From Blastococcus sp. TF02-09 (lineage in GTDB: Bacteria > Actinomycetota > Actinomycetes > Mycobacteriales > Geodermatophilaceae): 64,000 nt of DNA. How positions within the stretch are numbered: position 1 is the stretch's first letter; every line of letters begins with the position of its first letter. The translations under genes were made by a program, and so were the position numbers. Of this stretch, positions 9,732 to 27,244 are shown in pieces. Location of the stretch: the NCBI RefSeq assembly GCF_003319105.1, contig NZ_QOHH01000002.1:248001-312000 (forward strand). Reading direction: 5' to 3'. Below the pieces are notes generated by a model. That model saw nothing but the letters and a program-made list of their open reading frames with translations. It had not been told where the DNA came from and made no database searches.

Positions 9732-10034
9732 TCAGGCGCCCGGGCCCCCGAAGATCTCGATGCGGTCGCCGGGGGCGACGGAGACGATGGCGCGCTTGGT
9801 GTCCTTGCGCTTGCCCATCCGCGTGCCCCGGCTGCGCTTGCGCTTGCCCTGGCGGTTGATCGTGTTCACGCCGAGGACCTTCACGTTGAAGATCTGCTCG
9901 ACCGCGATCTTGATCTGCGTCTTGTTGGCCTCGGGCAGCACGATGAACGTGTACTGGTTGCTGTCCAGCAGCCCGTAGCTCTTCTCGGAGATGACCGGGG
10001 AGAGCAGCACGTCCCGGGGGTCGCGGACGCTCAT
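9732..10034 (-). CDS. rplW: 50S ribosomal protein L23
   Basis: L23 sits at the exit tunnel and is the main docking site for trigger factor and SRP. The 100-residue product has [20 protein letters not shown] and the conserved [18 protein letters not shown] loop. The ATG overlaps the rplD stop by four bases (ATGA), showing translational coupling. Confidence 0.98.
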   Translation of the reverse strand: MSVRDPRDVLLSPVISEKSYGLLDSNQYTFIVLPEANKTQIKIAVEQIFNVKVLGVNTINRQGKRKRSRGTRMGKRKDTKRAIVSVAPGDRIEIFGGPGA

Positions 10035-10816
10035 GCCTGCTCCTCAGTGTCGTCGGTGTCGAGGTCGGTGGTGCCGTGGTCCGGCTCGACCGACGGGATG
10101 GCACCGGGGATGTGCGGCGTGCGGAGGTCCGGCTTCTCGACCTCGGCGCCCGTGCGCTTGCCCTTGGCCGGTCCGGCCACGAACTCGGCGAGCGCCGTCT
10201 CGGTGAAGACGACCTCGTCGGACACCAGCACGTCGTAGGTGTTGAGCTGGCCGGCCTCGATCAGGTGCACCTGCGGCAGGTTGCGCAGGCTCACCCAGTT
10301 GAGGACGTCGTCGCGGTCGAGGACCACGAGGACCTTGGCGGCCGTGGTGACGGCGGTGAGCGTCGCCAGGGCGGACTTGGTCTTCGGGGCGTCGCCGTCG
10401 ACGAACGCCGACACGACGTGGACCCGGCCCTCGCGCGCCCGGTCGGAGAGGGCTCCGCGCAGGGCGGCGGCCTTCATCTTCTTGGGCGTCTTCTTGGTGT
10501 AGTCGCGCGGCACGGGGCCGTGCGCGACACCGCCGCCGGAGAACTGCGGTGCACGCAGCGAGCCCTGGCGGGCGCGACCGGTGCCCTTCTGGCGGTACGG
10601 CTTGGCGCCGGTACCGCTAACCTGGGCGCGGGTCTTGGTCGAGTGGGTGCCCTGGCGCGCGGCGGCCAGCTGGGCCACCACGACCTGGTGCATCAGCGAG
10701 ACGTTCGCGTCGGCGTCGAAGAGCTCACCGGGCAGCGTGACGCTGCCGGAGGTCTCCCCCGCCGGGGTGCGCACGTCGACCTGGCGGTCGGTGCGCGTCT
10801 CGGTGGACTGGGTCAC
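10031..10816 (-). CDS. rplD: 50S ribosomal protein L4
   Basis: L4 lines the exit tunnel and in E. coli represses its own S10 operon. The 261-residue product has the tunnel-loop signature [28 protein letters not shown]. Both termini are extended: about 20 residues at the N-terminus, and an acidic Asp/Glu/Thr-rich C-terminal tail ending DTDDTEEQA. The GTG start overlaps the rplC stop (GTGA). The extra tail makes it longer than E. coli L4 (201 residues). Confidence 0.97.
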   Translation of the reverse strand: MTQSTETRTDRQVDVRTPAGETSGSVTLPGELFDADANVSLMHQVVVAQLAAARQGTHSTKTRAQVSGTGAKPYRQKGTGRARQGSLRAPQFSGGGVAHGPVPRDYTKKTPKKMKAAALRGALSDRAREGRVHVVSAFVDGDAPKTKSALATLTAVTTAAKVLVVLDRDDVLNWVSLRNLPQVHLIEAGQLNTYDVLVSDEVVFTETALAEFVAGPAKGKRTGAEVEKPDLRTPHIPGAIPSVEPDHGTTDLDTDDTEEQA

Positions 10817-11478
10817 TTGGTGTCACTCCCCACGGGGCCGCCCTTGACGGCCGAACGGACGAGCACGAGGCCGCCCTTCGGGCCGGGGATCGCGCCCTTG
10901 ATCAGCAGCAGACCGCGCTCGGTGTCCACCTTGTGGACGACCAGCGACAGCGTCGTCGTCTTCACGTGGCCCATGCGGCCGGCCATCTTCAGGCCCTTGA
11001 ACACGCGACCGGGGGTCGACGCGCCACCGATGGAGCCCGGCGACCGGTGCTTGCGCTGCACGCCGTGCCCGGCGCCCAGGCCGCGGAACCCGTGCCGCTT
11101 CATGACACCGGCGGTGCCCTTGCCCTTGCTGGTGCCGATGACGTCGACCTTGGCCACGCCGTCGAACACCTCGGCGGTCAGCTCCTGGCCGACCGTGTAC
11201 TCGCCGGCGTCCTTCGTGCGCAGTTCGACCAGGTGCCGCCGCGGCGTCACGCCCGCCTTGGTGAAGTGCCCGCCCTCGGGCTTGTTCACCTTGCGCGGGT
11301 CGATCTCGCCGAACCCGAGCTGGACGGCCGAGTAGCCGTCGACCTCAGGGGTGCGGACCTGGGTCACCACACAGGGGCCCGCCTTGACGACGGTCACCGG
11401 CACGAGGCGGTTGTTCTCGTCGAAGACCTGGGTCATCCCCAGCTTCTCGCCGAGGAGACCACGAAATGTGCTCGCCAT
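10813..11478 (-). CDS. rplC: 50S ribosomal protein L3
   Basis: L3 reaches the peptidyl-transferase centre and initiates large-subunit assembly. The 221-residue product starts with [27 protein letters not shown] and contains the conserved [16 protein letters not shown] loop and KMAGRMGH motif. ATG start, 15 bases after rpsJ. Normal length and composition. Confidence 0.98.
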   Translation of the reverse strand: MASTFRGLLGEKLGMTQVFDENNRLVPVTVVKAGPCVVTQVRTPEVDGYSAVQLGFGEIDPRKVNKPEGGHFTKAGVTPRRHLVELRTKDAGEYTVGQELTAEVFDGVAKVDVIGTSKGKGTAGVMKRHGFRGLGAGHGVQRKHRSPGSIGGASTPGRVFKGLKMAGRMGHVKTTTLSLVVHKVDTERGLLLIKGAIPGPKGGLVLVRSAVKGGPVGSDTK

Positions 11479-11493
11479 GTCTGCTGACTGCCC

Positions 11494-11799
11494 TTACTGG
11501 ATGTTGACGTCGACCGAGGCCGGCAGGTCGATGCGCATGAGCGCGTCGACCGTCTTCGGCGTCGGGTCGAGGATGTCGATGAGCCGCTTGTGCGTGCGCA
11601 TCTCGAAGTGCTCGAACGAGTCCTTGTACTTGTGCGGCGACCGGATCACCGCGTACACGTTCTTCTCCGTCGGCAGCGGCACGGGGCCGACCACTCGGGC
11701 TCCGGTCTTCGTGACCGTCTCCACGATGCGTCGCGCCGAGGCGTCGATCGCCTCGTGGTCGTAGGCCTTCAGCCGGATGCGGATCTTCTGTCCCGCCAT
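11494..11799 (-). CDS. rpsJ: 30S ribosomal protein S10 (NusE)
   Basis: S10 is a small-subunit head protein that also acts as NusE in transcription antitermination with NusB and NusG. The 101-residue product starts [22 protein letters not shown] and has the conserved [23 protein letters not shown] segment. I chose the ATG at 11799; upstream in-frame residues are not S10-like. It is the first gene of the S10 operon. The 124-base gap from tuf contains two hairpins, and no clear promoter was found there. Confidence 0.98.
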   Translation of the reverse strand: MAGQKIRIRLKAYDHEAIDASARRIVETVTKTGARVVGPVPLPTEKNVYAVIRSPHKYKDSFEHFEMRTHKRLIDILDPTPKTVDALMRIDLPASVDVNIQ

Positions 11800-11859
11800 C
11801 GCTGTCTTCTGCTCCTGCCGATCGGTTGTGAAAGTTCGAGTGGGTCTGCTGACCCGGGG

Positions 11860-11879
11860 GGGTCCCGGGAGCGGGACCC
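11860..11879 (-). other. Small hairpin downstream of tuf
   Basis: Arms GGGTCCCG (11860-11867) and CGGGACCC (11872-11879) with a GGAG spacer form an 8-bp hairpin just beyond the main tuf terminator. Together they make a tandem stem-loop arrangement between tuf and rpsJ. Confidence 0.45.
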
Positions 11880-11882
11880 GGT

Positions 11883-11916
11883 GGTGGGCGGCGGCCGGGT
11901 ACGGCCGCCGCCCACC
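11883..11916 (-). terminator. tuf terminator hairpin
   Basis: A perfect 15-bp stem (11883-11897 with 11902-11916, GGTGGGCGGCGGCCG arm) and a 4-base loop begins seven bases past the tuf stop. No U tract follows, as is common for actinobacterial terminators. It would separate the str and S10 transcripts at least partly. Confidence 0.7.
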
Positions 11917-11923
11917 GGGGGTG

Positions 11924-13117
11924 TTACTTGAGGATCTTGGTGACCCGGCCGGCGCCCACGGTCCGCCCACCCTCACGGATGGCGAACTTGAGGCCCTCCT
12001 CCATGGCGATGGGCTGGATGAGCTCCACCGTCATCTCGGTGTTGTCGCCGGGCATGACCATCTCGGTGCCCGAGGGCAGGGTCACGACACCGGTGACGTC
12101 CGTCGTCCGGAAGTAGAACTGGGGACGGTAGTTGTTGAAGAACGGCGTGTGACGGCCACCCTCGTCCTTCGAGAGGATGTAGACCGAACCCTCGAAGTTG
12201 GTGTGCGGGGTGATCGAGCCGGGCTTCACGACGACTTGGCCGCGCTCCACGTCCTCGCGCTTGATGCCGCGGAGGAGCAGACCGACGTTGTCACCGGCCT
12301 GGCCCTGGTCGAGCAGCTTGCGGAACATCTCGACGCCGGTGACCGTGGTCTTCGTCGAACCCTCGCGGATACCGACGATCTCGATCTCCTCGGAGACCTT
12401 GACGATGCCACGCTCGACGCGGCCGGTGACGACCGTGCCACGACCGGTGATGGTGAAGACGTCCTCGACGGGCATGAGGAACGGCTTGTCGATGTCGCGC
12501 TCCGGCTCCGGGATCGCGGTGTCGACGGCGTTCATCAGCTCCATGAGCTTGTCGCCCCACTCGGCGTCGCCCTCGAGGGCCTTCAGCGCCGAGACGCGGA
12601 CCACGGGGACGTCGTCGCCCGGGAACTCGTACTCGCTGAGCAGCTCGCGGACCTCGAGCTCGACGAGCTCCAGGATCTCCTCGTCGTCCACCATGTCGGC
12701 CTTGTTCAGGGCCACCACGATGTAGGGGACGCCGACCTGGCGGGCCAGGAGGACGTGCTCCTTGGTCTGCGGCATCGGGCCGTCGGTCGCCGCGACCACG
12801 AGGATCGCGCCGTCCATCTGGGCCGCACCGGTGATCATGTTCTTGATGTAGTCGGCGTGCCCGGGGCAGTCGACGTGCGCGTAGTGACGGTTCTCCGTCT
12901 GGTACTCGACGTGCGCGATCGAGATCGTGATGCCGCGGGCCTTCTCCTCGGGCGCCTTGTCGATCTGGTCGAAGGCGGACGCCTCGTTGAGGTCCGGGTA
13001 CTTGTCGTGCAGGACCTTGGTGATCGCCGCGGTCAGCGTCGTCTTGCCGTGGTCGATGTGCCCGATGGTGCCGATGTTGACGTGCGGCTTGGTCCGCTCG
13101 AACTTGGCCTTGGCCAC
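11924..13117 (-). CDS. tuf: Translation elongation factor Tu
   Basis: EF-Tu delivers aminoacyl-tRNA to the ribosomal A site as a GTP complex. The 397-residue product has G1 GHIDHGKT, the switch I ARGITI region, G3 DCPGH, G4 NKAD and domains II and III through [20 protein letters not shown] to the C-terminal RVTKILK. GTG start with AGGAGAGG upstream. It lies 98 bases after fusA with a small hairpin in between, and is followed by a strong terminator. Only one tuf copy is visible here. Confidence 0.98.
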   Translation of the reverse strand: MAKAKFERTKPHVNIGTIGHIDHGKTTLTAAITKVLHDKYPDLNEASAFDQIDKAPEEKARGITISIAHVEYQTENRHYAHVDCPGHADYIKNMITGAAQMDGAILVVAATDGPMPQTKEHVLLARQVGVPYIVVALNKADMVDDEEILELVELEVRELLSEYEFPGDDVPVVRVSALKALEGDAEWGDKLMELMNAVDTAIPEPERDIDKPFLMPVEDVFTITGRGTVVTGRVERGIVKVSEEIEIVGIREGSTKTTVTGVEMFRKLLDQGQAGDNVGLLLRGIKREDVERGQVVVKPGSITPHTNFEGSVYILSKDEGGRHTPFFNNYRPQFYFRTTDVTGVVTLPSGTEMVMPGDNTEMTVELIQPIAMEEGLKFAIREGGRTVGAGRVTKILK

Positions 13118-13184
13118 TGGGTTCCTCTCCTCGTGGTTACGCAGGTGGTGCGTGCTCTGGGGGTTGCGGGCGAGGCCCGCCGGC

Positions 13185-13202
13185 CGCGGGCTTCCGCCCG
13201 CG
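13185..13202 (-). other. Hairpin between fusA and tuf
   Basis: CGCGGGC (13185-13191) pairs with GCCCGCG (13196-13202) around a 4-base loop that reads GGAA on the minus strand, a GNRA-type tetraloop. It lies in the fusA-tuf gap and could be an mRNA-processing or partial termination site. Confidence 0.4.
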
Positions 13203-13215
13203 ACCGGTGTTGCCG

Positions 13216-15315
<2,100 letters not shown>

Positions 15316-15415
15316 TGCTTCCCCTCTTGGTTCTCGTCCGTGTGCGGGTACCGGGCCCGTGCTCTCGTGAAGCGTCCCGGGAGTCCCGCCGACGGCGGGC
15401 GCTGGTGCCCTGCGG

Positions 15416-15886
15416 TTACCAGCGGTAGTGCGCGAAGGCCTTGTTCGACTCGGCCATCTTGTGGGTGTCCTCGCGCCGCTTGACGGCGGCGCCGAGGCCG
15501 TTGCTCGCGTCGAGCAGCTCGTTCATGAGGCGCTCGGTCATCGTCTTCTCGCGACGGGCCCGGCTGTACTGGATCAGCCAGCGCAGCCCGAGGGTCGTGC
15601 TCCGGGAGGCGCGGACCTCGACCGGGACCTGGTAGGTCGCGCCACCGACGCGGCGGCTGCGGACCTCAAGGGCCGGCTTGACGTTGTCCAGCGCGCGCTT
15701 GAGCGTGACGACCGGGTCGGTGTCGGTCTTGGCGCGGGCGCCCTCGAGGGCGCCGTAGACGATCGCCTCGGCGACCGAGCGCTTGCCGTCGACGAGCACC
15801 TTGTTCACCAGCTGGGTGACCAGCGGCGACTGGTACACCGGGTCGACGACCAGGGGACGCTTGGGAGCGGGGCCCTTGCGCGGCAT
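15416..15886 (-). CDS. rpsG: 30S ribosomal protein S7
   Basis: S7 nucleates assembly of the 16S 3' domain; in E. coli it represses translation of the str operon. The 156-residue product starts [18 protein letters not shown] and contains [25 protein letters not shown] and the C-terminal [15 protein letters not shown]. Its ATG shares a base with the rpsL stop (TAATG), so it is coupled to rpsL. Length is standard. Confidence 0.98.
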   Translation of the reverse strand: MPRKGPAPKRPLVVDPVYQSPLVTQLVNKVLVDGKRSVAEAIVYGALEGARAKTDTDPVVTLKRALDNVKPALEVRSRRVGGATYQVPVEVRASRSTTLGLRWLIQYSRARREKTMTERLMNELLDASNGLGAAVKRREDTHKMAESNKAFAHYRW

Positions 15887-16260
15887 TAGCTCTTCTCCTT
15901 CTTGGCGCCGTAGCGGCTGCGGGCCTGCTTGCGGTTGCGGACACCCTGGGTGTCCAGCGAGCCGCGGATGATCTTGTAGCGCACGCCCGGCAGGTCCTTC
16001 ACACGACCACCGCGCACGAGCACCATCGAGTGCTCCTGCAGGTTGTGGCCGACGCCCGGGATGTAGGCGGTCACCTCGATGCCACTCGTCAGGCGGACGC
16101 GAGCGACCTTGCGCAGCGCCGAGTTCGGCTTCTTCGGCGTCGTCGTGTACACGCGCGTGCAGACTCCGCGGCGCTGGGGCGAACCCTTCAGCGCCGGAGT
16201 CTTGGTCTTCTCGACCTTGTCCTCGCGGCCCTTGCGGACCAGCTGGTTGATCGTGGGCAT
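15886..16260 (-). CDS. rpsL: 30S ribosomal protein S12
   Basis: S12 controls decoding accuracy and is the classical streptomycin-resistance locus. The 124-residue product starts [16 protein letters not shown] and contains [18 protein letters not shown] and [27 protein letters not shown]. Lys43 and the second resistance-site lysine in GRVKDLPG are both present, so the protein looks streptomycin-sensitive. The ATG at 16260 was chosen over a longer in-frame extension with no homology. It heads the str operon, about 315 bases downstream of a predicted start site. Confidence 0.98.
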   Translation of the reverse strand: MPTINQLVRKGREDKVEKTKTPALKGSPQRRGVCTRVYTTTPKKPNSALRKVARVRLTSGIEVTAYIPGVGHNLQEHSMVLVRGGRVKDLPGVRYKIIRGSLDTQGVRNRKQARSRYGAKKEKS

Positions 16261-16892
16261 GGGTGGCCTGGATCTCCTACCTGCGCTGGGTGGTGCTTGC
16301 GATTCGTGCTGATGTCGTGGTGCTCGTCGGTCGTGCGCGGGCTGCCGGACCCCGGAGGAGTCCACCCGGACTCGGCCGCCGGCCGCTGTCCGGCCCCCGC
16401 GGTCGGGCGTGTCGCCCTTCCCGGGACCGGTCCGCAGCCGGACCGAACTCGGTTGCCCCTCGCGACTCGGCGCCGCCACCTTCCGGCCGGGGGCCGGAGG
16501 GCGATCCCCGGTGGCCGATGAGGCCACCCAGGCGCACCGCGAACGGGAGCTGGCCCAGGGCACCCTGGGCACGGCTGACCACGATACCCGCGCCCGGAGA
16601 ACCGGTCAAAGCCGGGTCCCTCACACGCACGGCCCGTGGCCGGGCGCCACCCACCGGGGCGGATGACATCACGGGCAACCGCGGGCTGCCCGATCCTCTT
16701 CCCCGGCGCGGCAGGCGTTTCTGCACGCCCTCGCCGGAGCGGACCGCACGCTACCGCCCGCGGCGGCCGGGCGGGAGTAGGCGGGCGGTGGCGCGGGCGT
16801 CCCGCGGACCGATCTCCGCGACCGACCGCACCGGTTCCGTCGTACCCGCTGCCTAGCGTCCCGCACGTCCGCTCCCGTCCCCCGGAGGTCCC
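16261..16892. other. Divergent intergenic region: str leader and promoters
   Basis: This 632-base gap separates rpsL (minus) from the serine protease gene (plus). The open frames crossing it look like G+C-driven shadows. It holds the str promoter (16581-16609), a long untranslated leader with a hairpin at 16480-16500 (9-bp stem, one wobble), and a possible TAGCGT -10 for the protease gene at 16854-16859. No other gene or repeat is apparent. Confidence 0.6.
16581..16609 (-). promoter_or_regulatory. Predicted str-operon promoter
   Basis: On the minus strand, TTGACC (16604-16609) and TATCGT (16581-16586) are separated by exactly 17 bases, a near-consensus housekeeping sigma promoter. Transcription would start near 16574, giving rpsL an untranslated leader of roughly 315 bases. 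It is the best -35/-10 match I found in the gap. Confidence 0.7.
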
Positions 16893-17855
16893 GTGCACCC
16901 CGATTCCGCCCGCGAGCTCAAGGCCCGCATCCTCGAGCAGCTCCCGTCGGCGCCCGTCGTCGCCGCCGACGCCGGCAGCGACGCCCCCTGGCCCTGGGTG
17001 GCGGTGGGCCTGACCCCCGCGGGCACGGCCGGCGCCCGGGTGGCCGTGCGGTTGCAGCGGGACGGGGACCGGGCGCTGATCCCCGACCTGGGCCGGGCGG
17101 CCGAGCAGGAGCTGGACGTCCGCGTCATCGGCCGCGTCCGGGCCCTCCGCTCCCCCGCCCCGGAGGAGCTCCAGCAGCGCGTCCGCCCGCTGCGTCCCGG
17201 CATCTCCGTGGCGCACCCGAGCGTCACGGCCGGGACGCTGGGCGGCTTCGTCCGCGTCGCCGGGGGCACCGCGATGCTGTCGAACAACCACGTGCTGGCC
17301 GCCAGCGACGCCGCGGCCGTGGGCGACGCGGTGCTCCAGCCGGGGCCGGCCGACGGCGGCGGTCCGGGCGACCGGGTCGCCACGCTCACCGCGTTCGAGC
17401 GCTTCCGCGAGGGCCTGCCCAACCTGGTGGACGCCGCGGTCGCGGTCCTGGACGCGGGCGTCGGGGCCGAGCCCGGCGACGTGCCCGGCGGTCCGCTGGG
17501 CGGCGTGGTGCCCGACGCCCTCGAGATCGACCCGGACGACACCGTCGAGAAGATCGGCCGCACGACCGGGCACACCCGCGGTCTGGTCACCGCGGTCGAG
17601 GTGGACGGGGTGGCCGTCCAGTACGACGACGTGGTGCACCGCTTCGACGACCAGATCGAGATCCAGGGGACGGCGGGCGGCTTCAGCGCCGGTGGGGACA
17701 GCGGCTCGGTCATCTGGCGCAGCCGGGACCGGGCTCCTGTCGCGCTGCTCTTCGCCGGCAGCACGACCGGCGGGTCCGACGGCTCCGGCGTCACCTTCGC
17801 CAACCCGCTGGCCACGGTCCTCCAGCTCCTGGGAGCCGTCTGGTTGGCCGAGTAG
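16893..17855 (+). CDS. Trypsin-like serine protease, Nal1-like
   Basis: A 320-residue chymotrypsin-fold protease with no signal peptide or membrane segment, so probably cytoplasmic. The triad is visible: His133 (LSNNHVLA), Asp180 (NLVDAAVAVLD) and Ser270 (GGDSGS). IGRTTGHTRG and the final GVTFANPLATVLQLL are typical of the bacterial Nal1-like branch. Residues about 33-85 (WVAVGLTP to DVRVIG) resemble the N-terminal 'VGVGIG' domain of that family. GTG start with GGAGG five bases upstream. Substrate unknown. The next gene encodes a small protein like that N-terminal domain. An alternative is a non-proteolytic pseudoenzyme, but the intact triad argues against it. Confidence 0.8.
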   Translation: MHPDSARELKARILEQLPSAPVVAADAGSDAPWPWVAVGLTPAGTAGARVAVRLQRDGDRALIPDLGRAAEQELDVRVIGRVRALRSPAPEELQQRVRPLRPGISVAHPSVTAGTLGGFVRVAGGTAMLSNNHVLAASDAAAVGDAVLQPGPADGGGPGDRVATLTAFERFREGLPNLVDAAVAVLDAGVGAEPGDVPGGPLGGVVPDALEIDPDDTVEKIGRTTGHTRGLVTAVEVDGVAVQYDDVVHRFDDQIEIQGTAGGFSAGGDSGSVIWRSRDRAPVALLFAGSTTGGSDGSGVTFANPLATVLQLLGAVWLAE

Positions 17856-17858
17856 TAC

Positions 17859-17915
17859 GGCCCCGTCCGGAGGCTCGCCCCGAGCGTGCGAGGGGTGAGG
17901 AGGACGCGGCCCTCC
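17859..17915. repeat. Dispersed GC-rich hairpin repeat, copy 2
   Basis: Starts GGCCCCGTCC and forms an 8-bp hairpin, CTCGCCCC (17874-17881) with GGGGTGAG (17892-17899), around loop GAGCGTGCGA, identical to the loop of the copy at 1565-1618. Two stem pairs differ from that copy in a compensatory way. It lies directly after the protease gene and may also serve as its terminator. Confidence 0.6.
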
Positions 17916-17952
17916 ACTGTCGTCGGGCCGCCCGGAGGGGCACCATGGGGGC

Positions 17953-18168
17953 ATGACCGACCGGGCCGCCGCGCGTGCCGCGAAGAGCGCGCTCACCGCG
18001 CGGCTCTCCGCCGATCCCGGCGTGGTCGGCATCGGGCTGGCCCGCCGCGAGGACGGGTACGTGCTCAAGGTGAACCTCGCCGATCCCGACGCCGCCCCGC
18101 GCGTGCCCGGCGACGTCGACGGCGTCCGGGTGGTCACCGAGGTGATCGGCGTGGTCCGGCCCGCCTAG
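17953..18168 (+). CDS. Small protein resembling a free-standing Nal1-type N-terminal domain
   Basis: The 71-residue product has no signal peptide or membrane segment. Its pattern, PGVVGIGLARREDGYVLKVNL then VPGDVDGVRVVTEVIG, closely follows the 'VVGVGIG...vyVekK...idGvpV.viE.G' N-terminal domain found in bacterial Nal1-like serine proteases, and it lies 97 bases downstream of such a protease gene. It could be an intramolecular-chaperone-like partner, a regulatory subunit or an inhibitor; these roles are inference. ATG start with GAGGGGCACC upstream. Its stop codon lies within a palindrome that precedes the next gene. Confidence 0.65.
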   Translation: MTDRAAARAAKSALTARLSADPGVVGIGLARREDGYVLKVNLADPDAAPRVPGDVDGVRVVTEVIGVVRPA

Positions 18169-18183
18169 CGGGACCGCTAGCGT
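18165..18183 (+). promoter_or_regulatory. Palindrome and -10-like element before the F420 oxidoreductase gene
   Basis: CTAGCGG (18165-18171) and CCGCTAG (18174-18180) form a 7-bp inverted repeat with a 2-base spacer. It runs into TAGCGT (18178-18183), an actinobacterial TANNNT -10 about 40 bases before the next start codon. An operator overlapping the -10 is possible. No convincing -35 was found. Confidence 0.4.
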
Positions 18184-18229
18184 GCCCCCAGGGCGCCGCG
18201 ACGTGCGTCCGGAACCGAAGGAGGGCAAC

Positions 18230-19276
18230 GTGCGCATCGGCACCCAGGTCAGTTACAGCGGTGGGTTCACCCAGAGCGCGGCGGAGCTCCGCGACCTCGA
18301 GTCCGCCGGGCTCGACCTCGCGGCGGTCGCCGAGGTCTACACGTTCGACGCGGTCAGCCAGCTCGGCTACCTGGCGGCGGTGACCGAGCGGGTCGAGCTG
18401 CTCTCCGCGATCTTCCCGATCTACAGCCGCACGCCGACCCTGACGGCCATGACGGCCGCCGGCCTGGACTTCGTGTCCGACGGCCGGTTCACGCTCGGCC
18501 TGGGCGCGTCCGGCCCGCAGGTCATCGAGGGCTGGCACGGTGTCCCCTACGACGCCCCGCTCCAGCGCACCCGCGAGGTCGTGGAGATCTGCCGCCAGGT
18601 GTGGCGCCGCGAGCGCGTGGAGCACCACGGCAAGAAGTACGACGTCCCGCTCCCGGCCGACCAGGGCACCGGGCTGGGCAAGCCACTGAAGCTGATCAAC
18701 ACCCCGGTGCGGGAGCGGATCCCGGTCATGCTCGCCGCGCTCGGCCCCAAGAACGTGGAGCTCGCCGCCGAGATCGCCGAGGCCTGGGAGCCGATCTTCT
18801 TCATGCCCGAGCGCGCGCAGTCGGTGTGGGGCGACGCCCTCGCCGCGGGCAAGGCCAAGCGCGACGCGGCGCTCGGGGACCTGCAGATCATCACCGGGGT
18901 GCCGGTCGCGATCGGGGACGGCCTGGACGAGTCGGCCCTCCTGGACCGCGTGCGGCCGCAGCTCGCGCTGTACATCGGTGGCATGGGTGCCCGCGGGAAG
19001 AACTTCTACAACGACCTCGCCGTCCGCTACGGCTTCGAGGCGGAGGCCAAGGAGATCCAGGACCTCTACCTCGACGGGAAGAAGGACGAGGCCGCCGGCC
19101 AGGTGCCCGACGAGCTGGTGCGGGCGACGTCGCTGATCGGGCCCGAGGCGCACGTGGCCGAGCGGGTCTCCGCGTTCGCCGAGGCCGGCGTGACCACGCT
19201 GATGCTGCAGCCGCTCGACGGCAGCCCGGAGGGGCGCCTGCGGACCGTCGAGACCATGAAGAAGCTCGCCGGCTGA
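18230..19276 (+). CDS. LLM-class F420-dependent oxidoreductase
   Basis: A cytoplasmic luciferase-like (beta/alpha)8 oxidoreductase of 348 residues, expected to transfer hydride with coenzyme F420. Features include the N-terminal RIGTQVSYSGGF, the DGRFTLGLGASGPQVIEGWHG signature of the LLM family, and the C-terminal EAGVTTLMLQPLDGSPEGRLRTVETMKKLA. I chose the GTG at 18230 because AGGAGGG lies five bases before it; an upstream in-frame start would run through the -10 and palindrome. The substrate is not predictable from sequence. It is convergent with rpoC, sharing a bidirectional terminator. Confidence 0.88.
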   Translation: MRIGTQVSYSGGFTQSAAELRDLESAGLDLAAVAEVYTFDAVSQLGYLAAVTERVELLSAIFPIYSRTPTLTAMTAAGLDFVSDGRFTLGLGASGPQVIEGWHGVPYDAPLQRTREVVEICRQVWRRERVEHHGKKYDVPLPADQGTGLGKPLKLINTPVRERIPVMLAALGPKNVELAAEIAEAWEPIFFMPERAQSVWGDALAAGKAKRDAALGDLQIITGVPVAIGDGLDESALLDRVRPQLALYIGGMGARGKNFYNDLAVRYGFEAEAKEIQDLYLDGKKDEAAGQVPDELVRATSLIGPEAHVAERVSAFAEAGVTTLMLQPLDGSPEGRLRTVETMKKLAG

Positions 19277-19287
19277 CCCACCCCCGA

Positions 19288-19305
19288 ACTTTCGGTACCG
19301 AAAGT
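19288..19305. other. 18-bp perfect palindrome ACTTTCGGTACCGAAAGT
   Basis: A perfect 18-base palindrome eleven bases past the oxidoreductase stop and just before the main terminator hairpin. As RNA it would give only a very tight hairpin. It could be a protein-binding site or a second terminator stem. Confidence 0.45.
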
Positions 19306-19315
19306 CCCCCGGACG

Positions 19316-19355
19316 CGAAAGGGCCCCCGAGTCGGATGACTCGGGGGCCCTTTCG
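19316..19355. terminator. Bidirectional terminator between the F420 oxidoreductase gene and rpoC
   Basis: A perfect 18-bp stem (19316-19333 and 19338-19355) with a 4-base loop. The arms end in CGAAA and TTTCG, so a short T run follows the G+C-rich stem in both directions. It lies between two convergent genes, as expected for a shared terminator. Confidence 0.88.
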
Positions 19356-19372
19356 TCACTGCTTATCTGGCG

Positions 19373-23278
<3,906 letters not shown>

Positions 23279-23328
23279 GGTGTGACCCCTTTCAGGGGCT
23301 AGATCTCAATGACTGTCGGAAGTCGGGA

Positions 23329-23362
23329 GCCGGCCGGCCCTGACGGCTCAGGGCCGGCCGGC
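23329..23362 (-). other. Perfect 15-bp hairpin in the rpoB-rpoC gap
   Basis: GCCGGCCGGCCCTGA (23329-23343) pairs perfectly with 23348-23362 around a 4-base loop, eight bases beyond the rpoB stop. It lacks a U tract. Possible roles are an attenuator setting the beta to beta' ratio or an RNase processing site. Confidence 0.5.
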
Positions 23363-23370
23363 GGGGACGA

Positions 23371-26877
<3,507 letters not shown>

Positions 26878-27065
26878 GATGCGTCCTTCCAAGGACCTCA
26901 CGACGTGCGGGCGGTGGGTGCGGGTCGTCCTGGGTCGTCGTCGGTAATGGCGAGGCTGTCCGCGACGGCCGGGAACGCCCGGATCGACGGTCGACGCGGG
27001 GCCACCCGGTAGGTTCCCGGGCACCCGGCGTGACCCCTTTTCAGCGGGCAGGCAGTCAGAGGGCA

Positions 27066-27098
27066 GCGCAACAGGAGACCCTACCCCTGCTGTTGCGC
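27066..27098 (-). promoter_or_regulatory. Inverted repeat centred on the rpoB -10 element
   Basis: GCGCAACAG (27066-27074) and CTGTTGCGC (27090-27098) are perfect inverted repeats separated by 15 bases, and their centre (27082) falls in the predicted -10. The geometry is that of an operator for a dimeric regulator. It is not a terminator, because the predicted start site lies inside it. Confidence 0.5.
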
Positions 27099-27106
27099 GA
27101 TGTCCA
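27078..27106 (-). promoter_or_regulatory. Predicted rpoBC promoter
   Basis: TGGACA (27101-27106) and TAGGGT (27078-27083) are 17 bases apart on the minus strand, a good match to actinobacterial housekeeping promoters. The start site would be near 27071, leaving an untranslated leader of about 195 bases before the TTG start. Confidence 0.6.
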
Positions 27107-27244
27107 CGTCAGGGGTACCGGTGCGACCGGCGCCACAACCGGGCGGACACGGTCCGCGCGCCGGGGCGGTGCAGCCATGATGCCAGCCGCCCGGCCGCTG
27201 TCCGACCGCCACGCCGATCGACTCCGCACCCCTCCGTGCGGGGC

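Larger units (their letters stand above)
26878..27244 (-). other. rpoB upstream region
   Basis: The 367 bases between the last mce-associated gene and rpoB contain a promoter (27078-27106), a 9-bp inverted repeat centred on its -10 (27066-27098), a leader of nearly 200 bases, and a weak hairpin just past the mce-associated gene stop (27224-27241). No further gene seen. Confidence 0.6.

Noticed and set aside
11800-11923. S10 promoter between tuf and rpsJ
   Set aside because: No TTGAC-like -35 with a TANNNT -10 at suitable spacing was found.
16188-18137. 649-residue minus-strand frame through the str leader and protease gene
   Set aside because: No motif, and it is antisense to the serine protease with an intact triad.
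27224-27241. mce operon terminator
   Set aside because: Only a 6-bp stem (CCGCAC/GTGCGG) without a T tract; too weak to call confidently.
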